Shown: positions 35,966-47,100 of the stretch, in pieces
Layout: each line of letters starts with the position of its first letter
Position numbering within the stretch: position 1 is the stretch's first letter
Assembly (NCBI RefSeq): GCF_027580225.2
Contig: NC_073361.2
Coordinates: 23,082,001 to 23,146,000 of the forward strand
Reading direction: 5' to 3'
DNA length: 64,000 nucleotides
DNA from: Misgurnus anguillicaudatus
Lineage: Eukaryota; Chordata; Actinopteri; Cypriniformes; Cobitidae
Position numbers and translations under genes: made by a program
Notes under the pieces: model-generated
What the model was told of the DNA's origin: nothing
The model's database searches: none
Seen by the model: the letters and a program-made list of their open reading frames with translations, nothing else

Positions 35966-37747
35966 TCCGTATTTAAACACAAAATAAAACGTTATTTTTA
36001 AGCGGATAAAATTAGAACTATATTGAATGGCGGAAGAGCACTTAGTTTGCAGCACTTTGACCTCGGGCGCAATAATATTGACAGAAGTGTGAGCGAGAGG
36101 GGGAGTAGTCAGGATCTGTGTTACTGCGCGCTCATGGGGGTGAGTAAATTACTGGGATTGTTTTGAGAAAATGGAGTAATCCTTTAAAGATGTTGCAAAT
36201 ATGCTTTTAAGTAAAAGCTATTTCATAATACTCTACGTCATGATTGCTAAGAAAACAAATAATTTTTTACAGACTACACATGTTAGCATTGCCAGTTTAA
36301 AAAGGAGGCAATCATTTAGTCCTTCAGGATTGCTGGTCATAAATCATAGTTGAGATCCTTCATGTTGGTTCCCGTCTGACAGCTTGGGCCTGTTATACTG
36401 ATTACCCAATAATCATGCTCCAGTTCTTCATCCTCAGCAACATTCACATTTTTGTTCCTAAAAGCTTTATTGGATGCAGAGAAGAAATTGATCTACAAAC
36501 AAAAAAACCCTTAATAGATCTTTGTCTTTAAAGACGAAAAGTAATGTTTTCTTCTGTATCGTTCCCTAGATACATTTTCACCCATATTTATTATTGCAAT
36601 ATTAATGAATAGTTTTGTTGAAAGAAAGTGGAATCTACTTGTGTTTCTTAAAAATGCTTTTTGCTGTATCTTAACTACACATATCTATAAATAATTCCTC
36701 AATTTCTCAGCTCAGCTTTCAGCGTATCTCCAAGTGTATTTATTTTGAAGAAGCTCTTATGAAGACTCTTGCAGCCTGACCTCTCAACAGTAAGGTCCCA
36801 GTTTAGCTCTTATATTCTTGATAAAATGTTAACTTTGAATCCCTGTTCTACACTCTGCTGGGCACTGATGGAAAAAATATTAACCAGAAAATCTGCAGGC
36901 TGATGAACTGTCAGAGTGTTTCTTTAGTCATGCTTTCTAGCTTGAATTCCTGCTGCTCCAGCGTTCATAACCTCGACCACCCGGGGATGAATGATGTCAA
37001 TTTTTTGCCACGACTTAAATGTCATCTGACAGCACTATTCAGGGACTAGGTCCTTAGTTGGATAGATTAATGATTGGATGGATGTGAGCTGACTTTAAAA
37101 GTCTACCAATAACACTTCAGTTTGGTATTTTTTTAATAGCTTGTTTTCATTGATTTGAAATACATGCCTGTCATTGAGGCGGTAGATACAAGTAACAACC
37201 TTGTCCTCCAGACATCCATCTATACTTCAGAAAACAAATTACAGCAGTATGGAGGCATACTGTACTACTTTCTGTATAGTGGTTGGGTCAACGACCTCGG
37301 TACCAAGGTGCTCCATAATGATTATTGTTTGGTTTTTGCCTGGATGAATTTGAATAATTGTTGAAGTTTACATAATTTTTACGTTGTCTTAGTGTTTGCA
37401 ATCCCAAATGAAAAATACAATAGTTAATATACCACACTGTATACAGCTTATCAATATACTACAGTAATATTTCTACAGTATTTATACTGTAAAAAACATT
37501 ATCCAAGTTAGTATTACTATAATATACTATAATTTACTACAGTTTAATATAGTAAATACTAAACTACTAATGTTTCTTTTAATTTGGGGATATCCCGCTT
37601 TTGCAGTACCCAACTTTGTGGATTGGTGGTTTTTCAGCTTGAGATTTATTTCTTCATTCAGTCTTTCCTTTCATCATATAATTATATTTCAATGCTTCAC
37701 AAAATAAAAGTTCCTCAGTGAATATGAACAATATAATTAGTAGAACA
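35966..37747. other. Intergenic, mostly unassigned
   Basis: Contains a fragment of the AGGATTAGTC foldback family at 36130-36185 (GTGAGTAAATTACTGGGATT, AGTAATCCT). Otherwise nothing recognised. Confidence 0.5.
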
Positions 37748-38111
37748 TGATTTCACAGAAAGTAATTTTATAGTCCCGAAAAATGTGAGTAATTTATTCG
37801 TGTCCATGCCACGAAATTCAAGTTTTCGTGTCTTGAGCATGAATGTCTTTTTCGTGTCACTTGAGTACAAATTTCTATAAATAGTTTGTCGTGTCCGTGG
37901 CACGACTTTTATTTCTGTGTCATTTGTTTTCTAATTTTTTCCCCGTATTTTTAGATCATTGTTGCTTGGGATTAGATTTAGGGTTAGGATGTACTTTTAT
38001 GTATTTCTGCATGTTTTTTTTTCCGCTTTTTAAACTATTCTCACCTGGAGTGGGGGTTAGAGTTGGGGTTTGGGTTAGGATGTCTAACAATGTAACAGAA
38101 AGTGATTCTAA

Positions 38112-39509
38112 AGGGCCGTTCACATTATAACAATAAATATAACGTTAACTATAAGGATAACTATATTAGTGTCCACATTATGCTGCGTTTACACCAACCG
38201 CGTTTCAGGTGTCAAAATCGCGTCTACCGCGCCTATAGTTTGCTGCTTGAACAGTTTGAATGCATTCGCACGTGTAGAGAGGAGTAGACGCCCGGAAAAA
38301 GTAAGCATTTGACGCGTGTCAGAGGCAAAATCCGCTTCTTGTGGGAGGGGCAAGTGCTATGCGGTTGTCTGTTTGCAAGATGACTTATGTTGATTGTGCA
38401 TTTATCGAGAGTTACCGGTTTGTATTTATTAACCTTACTGTAGGGGGAAAATAAACGGCGCGGGTCGATAAACGTCACGTGACTCAAAAGTGAAATGTGT
38501 ATTACAACTTACCAGGTTGCCCAATGTCCTCACTGACACTCTTCCAAGCGAGGTCCTTTTTATCCCTGTCTGTATAGAAATAAGAACTTTTGTCGTATAG
38601 CTCTGGGTGACTGCTTATGGACAATATCAAGCGTTCCTTCAGGTTGAATGAGTGACTCCGGGCGGGGCTGCCGCCACAGCAGCAAGCAGGCTCCTGATTG
38701 GTTAACGTGGCGTGAAATTCCGCCAAGTTCAAATTTTTCAGCTTGGGCGTCAGCCGGCAATTCGCGTCAAACGCAAAATGCACATAAAGCACCATTCGCG
38801 CGTACCACGGCATGCGCCTTTCGTGCCAAACGCCTCATCCATGACGCGAGACCTCCAGACGCGCGTCAATGCGTCTTCACATTGACTTAACATTGAAATC
38901 ACTAACGCTTGACGCCTCTACCGCGGCTGGTGTAAATGCAGCATTATAACAATAACTTTATGCTAATTCGCTCAGGAGGGTCACTCGCACAAATACTTGC
39001 CTTTACTGACATTCACTTTTATTGGATTTTTCTTGTAATAAAAAAACTTTTGCAATTGTTTACGTCACTGAATATGTAAATATGCTATTCTTGTTGCATT
39101 TACAAAGCTGTCCTCAACTTTTGTTGAAGTCTAAACACTAAACAGTGTATCTAGTTTGTGTAATCTAATTTAATATCTTACCTTTTGCCGTAGTCAGTGT
39201 GGTAGGAAAAAGGATTTCAAAGCAACTGCATCAGCGCTGGAAACCTGAGGTAATTTTATGTTATAGTTCTCCGCATTTTCCACTGTCATTTCACTGTCGC
39301 GTGCACTTGAAGTTCAAATAGATTTGATTGGCAGTCAATTGTTTATCGTTCATCAGGTTGGCAAAAATTTGCTCAGAAAGTGATCCCATCGATATCGTTC
39401 GTTGTATCTTTATCGTTAAAGTTATGATGTGAACTACGCTTTTGTCTTTAATATAAAACCATTTTAAAACTATGTTTTTTATATTTATCGTTATAATGTG
39501 AACGACCCT
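38112..39509. mobile_element. Middle nested element, TAA duplication (Harbinger-like)
   Basis: TAA then AGGGCCGTTCACATTATAAC at the left; GTTATAATGTGAACGACCCT then TAA at the right. A 3-bp TAA duplication and G/C-rich tips fit PIF/Harbinger non-autonomous elements. No transposase. It carries the 38182-38942 element inside. Confidence 0.82.
38182..38942. mobile_element. Innermost nested element, ATTAT duplication
   Basis: GCTGCGTTTACACCAACCGCG and CGCGGCTGGTGTAAATGCAGC are inverted tips. ATTAT flanks it on both sides (38177-38181 and 38943-38947). CpG-rich inside. Confidence 0.82.
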
Positions 39510-39739
39510 TAACCCCAACATCAAGCGAAAATGGTAAGAAAATAGGAAAAACAATGAGAAAACAATACATAAAATGCCACGAAAAAGAAAGTCTATTTAT
39601 AGAAATTTGTGCTAAGTAAGTGACATGAAAAAGACATTCGTGCTCAAGACACGAAAAAAGCTTATTTTTGTGCCATGGACAAGAATAAATTAATCACATT
39701 TTTGTGGCTATAAGACGACTTTCCGTAAGATCAGTCTGA

Positions 39740-40106
39740 ATTTGTAGGTATAAAAAGAAACAGGGGTCACATATAAGCTTTTGAGTGCAATGTAGGCTAT
39801 TGTATAATGTCCCACATGATAAAGCACTGTGTACTGTTGTATAGTCAAATTTATAGATATAATTTATAGATACATTTATAGTGTTTTTCACCATACTACA
39901 GATATTTTTATATTATACACAACTATAATAAATATAGTAAGAAATATAGTACAGTTTATCAATTTACTAAACTATAGAACTACAACAGAATACTGAAACA
40001 AATTTCATTTGTTGTAAAATAAAAACAACTAAATGACACTGCAACATGTTTTAAAACCCTGTACTGGCCAACCTATAAATAACACTAAGCCCTGTACAGT
40101 ACAACC

Positions 40107-40160
<54 letters not shown>

Positions 40161-41036
40161 GTCTCTCTCTCTCTCTCCAGCAGTGCACAATGCCTAAAAC
40201 ATCTACAGCAGTGATGCTACTGTAGAACACACGGACTAAAGGCTGGTTAATGCAATCTGCTGTTAATGGACCATAGGTGTGTACTTTTAAAGATTGATGA
40301 GCCTATTAAATACTAAATTGTTCTTGGCTGTTTCGGCTCTGTGATGTTCTACTACTCTAGTTGTAGTGCATTATGTGAAGTCATATTAATAGGGCACGAG
40401 ATCACATTGACTGCAGTAAAGATGTGGCTTCATCTCTCCAGCATAAACTAATAATGTATTGCTTAAACTCAGTGCGGCTCTTTCACAAACTCTAGAAGTT
40501 ACAATGCACTCTTGGGCCCTGTGTTACCATAGGAACAGTATACATAAATGCATGTAATTACAGTATTGTCCATGTGAAGAAGAGAAAGAAAAGAGGAGTT
40601 TTGGAAACTGGTAATTATGGAGTGAACAAGTTTTTTTCTCCTTGTATCAGAAACCTGCTTTTATGCAATAGTTTAATGCGTTTTAATTCGCACACTCACA
40701 CACATGCTAAATAGTAGTTTAAATTGCTGTCTTTTACATTTTAACAGATGTTTGATCTTAGAATGTAACTCATCTGAGGACCCAGCATTCATTTTTATCA
40801 GACATTTGATGGATTTGAAGTAGCCTAGTTGGGTAATGGATGAGTTTGGATGCTGAATGTAGTATAGGAAAAGGATAGAAAATTGCAACATAGTTATGGG
40901 TAATACCCATATCTGTCATATGGAAGTCAATGTCGTCAGATAAACTGCATGCACTCGAAAACACGTTGGGTTGCTTCGACCCGTGGTTGGAAACAAAATG
41001 GACAAACCAAAGATATCATAGACAATTTTAATACTA
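39740..41036. other. Intergenic with (CT)n microsatellite
   Basis: A long CT run at 40109-40180. No gene or other repeat supported. Confidence 0.6.
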
Positions 41037-41756
41037 CCCAAAGGGTTCTCACAGGTCCTTGAAATCCTTAAAAGTTTGTGAATCTGGGGGAAATAATTCA
41101 AGGCCCTGGGAAGGTTTTGTAAATATACATACCGTACATAGATACAGGTCATTGAAAGTGCTTGAATCTATTTTATGCAAGTAGTTTTTTGGGGAAAAAA
41201 ATCCATATTATTCCCTGTGTAGTCTAGGATCATAAAATTTCTTAAAAGTTTAGCCCACGCGCTAAACTGTTTGCTTTAAATGCTTATATCTTCTGTATGC
41301 GAATGTTGATTCATACCAAAATGCTTTTTTGCATACTTGTGTTTGACACATGAAAACGTCTCAGGTTATGTATGTAACTGTTGTTCCCTGAGAAGGGAAC
41401 GAGACGCTGCGTCTCCTTTGCTATACTTCCTGCGTCCCTGTAACGCCGTCTTTGGCAATATTTTAGATAGTGATATACTCCCTGGCTCGCGTGTCACCCT
41501 GTCTTTGTCGTTAAGCATCACTATTGGTTGAATATTATATACACATTCAGACGCACTTACCCCTGGAGGCGTCCCCAAAGTGTCACCGCAGCGACGCAGC
41601 CCGAGTTCCCTCGAAAGGGAACTGTAACAATGTATCCTAAAAGGTAACATGATGTAACCTTGCTCTCACTTAAAATGTGTCCCCACATTTAGTCCTTGAA
41701 TTTGAGGGTATTGGACCTGGAAATTCCTTGAAAGGTCCTTGAATTTTAAGTTATTT
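41037..41756 (+). mobile_element. Composite nested repeat, copy 2
   Basis: Same outer sequence as 2062-2640 (TCCTTGAAATCCTTAAAAGT ... ATTTAGTCCTTGAATTTGAG) and same inner element (41364-41659; GGTTATGTATGTAAC ... GATGTAACC) at the same point. It carries about 100 bp of outer sequence (about 41157-41265) that copy 1 lacks. Confidence 0.78.
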
Positions 41757-42768
41757 TAGGAGTGTAAACCCTGTACCCAGAATTTTTAGAGTGCATGCAA
41801 TATCCACAATTGTTTTCATTATAAAACATACTTTTTATTTATTAATTTAAATAAAATTAGCTTAGATTAAGTCTAGAATATGACCACAACAAAATGCAGG
41901 CCACAGTTATCTATCCGCATGCAGAATGGCCAGCCCATGGTGTATTTATATATTTTTTTCATACTGTGGCAACTCGAGTTATGAAAAGAATATTCATGTT
42001 TGTTTTTGCATTAAAGAGGGAGACGCTGTCCGATTCATAAGCCTCATGATGGGATGGACGCCTCTGGCGTTGCTTTATAAAACTCTCACTCTTTCAAATT
42101 CATTTCCCTCCAGCCAGACTGAAGATTTGGCCTCTAGACATTTAAACCCATTAAATGTGGTTCCTCTCTATTTCTTCCTCACGCAGAATGACAGCTAACA
42201 CTACTACACACAACCTGACTGATGCATCTCTTCAGGAACTCTGGGTTATTTTTAGATTTGTCCTTTTTTAGTCTTCCAATCAATGAAATTCTGTTTTCAC
42301 AGTTTTGTCCTCACAAGACATCCTCTGTCATTTCTACTTAAATAGAGGTCAAAAGAATTGATTTTGGTTCTCGGCTTGACTGCATTATTGGAACAAGTGT
42401 GTGCATTGATGCTCAGGAGATAGCTGGGGGTCTGAGATTAAACTTCTAAAAATAAACACAATACCACAGAAGAACTATTTTTTTGGCTGAATGGTTCCCT
42501 ACACAACCTTTAACATCTGAAACTTTTAGCTTCACAAAAGGTTCTGTAAACCTTTACAATAAGGTTGTATTTGGTATTTGTCGTTGTGGAAAAACAATAG
42601 CAAACAGACACTTAAAAAAACTCAGGAAAACAATAATTATTTACTTTAAGACCATAGCATTTTTTTTTCAATAAAATACAATAAAATAAAGTAAAAACAA
42701 AACTATTATCAACAACAATGACAACAATAACTTATAGATGACTTAAAGCAACGTTAAATTCTAATATG

Positions 42769-43735
42769 TGACCCTAGACCACAAAACCAGTCATAAGTCA
42801 CACTGGAATATTTGTAGCAATAGCCAACAATACATATGGGTCAAAATGATCTATTTACTTATGCCAAAAATCATTTGGATATTAAATGGATAGTTCACCC
42901 AAAAATGAAAATGCTGTTTTAATTTACTTACCCTCACCTGTCTGAATTTCTTTTTTTCTGATGAAGACAAAAGAAGAAATTTTGATGATAAGCTCAAAGC
43001 TGGTGGAAACCAATGACCTCCACAGTAGGACAAACAAATCCCATGGAATTCAATAGGAACCTTCGACTGTGCTTACCATATTTTATTAAATGTCTTCATC
43101 ATCATTTATCACAATACTTTCATAGTATTTGTTTATCCTACTATGGAAGTCAATGGCCTCCACCAGCTGTGTGTCCACCATCATTTATCAAAATGTCGTC
43201 TTTTGTGTTCATCAGATAAAAGAAAAAAAATTGTAGGTGTGAGCAAAAAATGCTGTTTTGGGGTGTGTCCCTTTTAAATGCAAATGTGCTGATCTCTGCA
43301 CTAAATGGCAGCGCCATGGTTGGATAGTGCAGATTAAGGGGCGGTATTATCCCCTTCTGACATCACAAATGGAGTCAAATTTCAAATTCACATGCTTGCA
43401 GAGAATGGTTTACCAAAACTGAGTAACTGGGTAGATTTTTTTCATATTTTCTAGGTTGATAGAAGCACTGGGGATCCAATTATAGCACTTAAACATGGAA
43501 AAAGTCAGATTTTTAAGTAAAGATCATGAAGTTATTTTGTAAATTTCAAAATAATCTCAAAAGAATATTTATCATTATTAATATGTGTTGCTACTGACTT
43601 AATTTGGACAACTTTAAAGGCGATTTTCTCAGTTTTTGTAGTTTTTTTGGCACCCTCAGATTCCAGAGCACCAACTATACATTAATAGAAAGCTTGTACC
43701 CTTATGACTGGTTTTGTGGTCCAGGGTCACATATG
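42769..43735. mobile_element. Inverted-repeat element (ATATGTGACCCT ends) with nested MITE
   Basis: ATATGTGACCCTAGACCACA at the left; TGGTCCAGGGTCACATATG at the right, both continuing as ACCAGTCATAAG / CTTATGACTGGT. Inside, from about 42887, lies a copy of the GGATAGTTCACCCAAAAATG MITE. It ends 0.3 kb beyond the phex stop, so it may lie in the phex 3' UTR. Confidence 0.82.
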
Positions 43736-44052
43736 TTTGTGAGATAAACACTGACGAATACAAAGCAAGACCTCAATAGAATCTATATGTGTGCAGTTTG
43801 GCATTTGCACTGAGGTAATTTTAACCAAAAATGCAAAGAAACGCATCTGACTGCAAGCATTTACAGTATGTGATGTATCTCTGTAGTCTGCAGTAATCCA
43901 GTGGCTGATGATGGGCCAGGCGCTCAGCACAGCCCGAGGCTTCAGTGTTAGTAACTGCTGTACCTCTATAGAAATCAGTGAATGGGACAAAAATCTGGAG
44001 GTTTGGGTGGTGCCGTGACCAAAATCTTCACAGGGTCCTTTCTGTCCCAGCT

Positions 44053-44155
44053 TTACCAAACTCGACAGGACTCCCCTCCTCTGTTCATGACTGAAGACAC
44101 AGGGCAGTTGAAAGCTTTACGAAACTCCTCATAGTTGCTCATTGCCCCGATAACC
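44053..44155 (-). CDS. phex: phex coding exon 22 with stop codon
   Basis: 103 nt including TAA at 44053-44055. Encodes [29 protein letters not shown]. The CxxW-type end is invariant in M13 enzymes and closes a disulfide. The acceptor GTAAAG|GG is canonical but has a weak pyrimidine tract. Confidence 0.93.
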
Positions 44156-47100
44156 CTTTACCGTAGTAACAAGGGTAAAGTGAGTGACAGTGATCTCTAT
44201 TGTATTATAGATGTAAATTAGCAGTAAGTGTAGTGTTGTACCTATATTTAGGAGGACTATGAGCTCCACTCTGGATCTGATCTCGTGCTGCTTCTGGTCT
44301 ATAGGAATTACAACGAACCTAGAAAATAAAAATAAAAACATATATTCACTAATAAATGCTGGTTTAGATATGCAATATTAGTACAAAACAAACATGCAGA
44401 TGTGCAAACTCCAGAATCAATCCTAAAATACAATAAGGTTGTATATTTTGATTCACAAATGCTACTTTATTTCCTTAGTTTGCAATATAATTTGATGTCT
44501 TGTAAAAACGTCTGCAGTGTTCAAATTACAATTCTGAGATATAAAGTCACATTTACAAGAACTAAATCATTGCATTACATTTATGCATTTGGCAGATGCT
44601 TTTATCCAAAGCGATTTACAGTGCACGTTTTCATCAGTATTGTGTTTCCTGGTAGTCAAACCCATTTGCACTGCTAATGCAATGCTCTACCAACTATTTC
44701 TACTGTAGGTAGTTAAATAATCCAGCTTGATTTATTTCTATCAAAACAATGTCTTTGAATATCTGATAAACATTTAAATGTTAAATACTAACGTGAGCAT
44801 AACTGAGGAAGAAGAGCTGATTATTGGTCAGACCCACTCCAGGTAAAAGAGGTTCTTCAAGTCCCGATCTCTTTGTATCGATCCATCTCCTGTAGGCCTG
44901 TAAACATACGTAGACAGACATAAACAAATATTTATGTTCTGGAGGAGACAAGCTGAAGGTTAATATGATTCAGGTTACTTTAGAGAGTTGTAGTTGGTAT
45001 TATACCCTAAACGATTCTCTTATTCCTCCATTGTCAGCAATATTTTCTCCTAGTGTCCTCTTCCCTCTGACCTTGAGATGGAATTGTGGGTAAGTATTAG
45101 GATGGCAGCCCTGTCTTGCACATTTTAATGATGGATTAATTTAGTTTTGTGAAATGCATTTAAAAGGCAGGTGCCTACTGTACATTTAGCCCCGCCTCCA
45201 TCCAGTAGTAACCGTTGTATTGGTCAATCATGCATTGTGTCTTTTCGTTGAAGCGGGTGATTGATGAGTTGCTCCACCACTGGTCGAGGTTTCCATCTTT
45301 GTCATATTTTCTGCCTAGATGAACACACCTGTCTATTAAGACCCGGCCATCACTATGGCAACACACGTGTTGTATTATAAATCAAGTGATCTTACCATTG
45401 TTATCGAAGCCATGAGTCAATTCATGTCCGACAATTACACCAATTGCTCCATAACTTAAGGATCTGTAATACACATGGATTTGGTCAGTAATAGGTTTTC
45501 AAAGAAATATTTGAAAGTAAAGCACTTTATTAAAACTATAGTATTAAGTTCACCAAGTTCTTGTTTCGTCACCCCTTTTCACTGTAAAAATCTGTAAGAA
45601 TACAGTAAAATTCCGGCAGCTGGGGTGCCAGAAAATACAGTAAAATAACGGGCACAATACATTACAGAAATTTTTCCGTAATACAAAAATATTTTTTTCT
45701 TTAATTTTACATCCATAAAAAAACGGTAAAATTTCGGCAGCTGGGGTGCCGGAAAAATACTGTAAAATAAATTACAGAAATTTTCCGTAATACAAAAATA
45801 AAAAAAATTCTGTAATTTTACATCCGTAAAAAACTGTAAAATTCCGGCAGCTGTATTGTAAAAAAATTCCGTAGAAATTGCAGCTGGGTTGCCGGTAATT
45901 TACTGTAGGTTTACATTTATGTTATTTACTGGCAAGAGTTTGTTCAAAGTTAAATGAACATTAAACATTTACAAGTCTTTGTCTTTACAGAGTAAAACTA
46001 AAAAAACAGCATCAAGCAAAACATTCTGGGAAACAAAATCTGAAGCAAAAAACAGAAAAAGGTTCATGATGATTTCTGGTTCCCAGAGTGCTTTGCACGA
46101 GGCTGTTGTTGTGTGGTTGTATTCTGTAAAGATAAAAACTTATTTAAAATTTATTTAACTTTGAACAAACTCTTTCCAGTAAATAACATAAATTTAAATC
46201 TACGGTAAATTACCGGCAACCCAGCTGCAATAACATTGACATTTCTAAGGAATTTTTTTACAGTGTGGGGTGCCTGAAAAATACCGTAAAATAACAGTGC
46301 ACAATAAATTACACTGTAAAAAAATTCTGTAGAAATTACAATGATATTGCAAGTGGGTTGCCGGTAACTTACTGTAGATTTAAATTTATGTTATTTACTG
46401 GCAAGAGTTTGTTCAAAGCTAAATACATTCCAAATATTAACAAGTCTTTATCCCCACAGAATAAAACTATACAATAACAGCCTCATGGAAAGCATTCTGG
46501 GAACCAGAAATCATCAAAAATTTAGCTTTTTAGTCAGTGAAAGTCTGGAAATTTGACATTTGACTTATGTATGTAACAATGATCCCTGAAAAAGTTGATC
46601 CCTGGTCCATCTCTCCATCAAGACGTCTTTTAAAATCTGGAGACCCTCAAACATTTTAGTTTAAGTGTGCTGAAAAATAAATTTAAAACATCAGAGAATA
46701 GATTTTGTGGCTTATGTCTTACCGAGGGTAGTCTAGTCCCCAGAAAAATGGCTTTTGTAGTTCACCTGCAGGGAATCCTGGGTAGAGGAAGACAAACAGC
46801 AGTCAAGGTGACCTACATGATCCTATTTTAAGAATCGAATAAACATTTAAAATAGATGACAGCTTGCCATTCCTGCAGACATGTTCATAATGCGTCAATC
46901 AAAAAATCTCAGACAGAAATTCTCGATAATAAAATACAGCAATTGCAAGTGAATTATACTGTATATTGTGAAGATGACTCACGAATCTGATTGGTTGAGG
47001 AGCTGTAGAATGCATTTACTGTAGTCGGGTTGGTGAACCACCTTAGAAAAAAAAACAAAAAAGATATTATCTGGTTTAACGACATGATTTCAACACATTT

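Larger units (their letters stand above)
37748..39733. mobile_element. Outermost of three nested inverted-repeat elements
   Basis: The arms are about 160 bp and inverted: at the left GTGTCTTGAGCATGAATGTC and TTTCTATAAATAG; at the right CTATTTATAGAAATTTGTGC and ATTCGTGCTCAAGACACGAA. The remaining core (GTTAGGATG, GGGTTAGG) is split by the element at 38112-39509. Confidence 0.8.
45464..46722 (-). other. phex: phex intron 16 with transposon copies
   Basis: A 1.26-kb intron. It holds one rearranged CACTGTAA-ended element (45580-46265) and a partial second copy (46312 to about 46510). No exon candidates seen. Confidence 0.85.
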
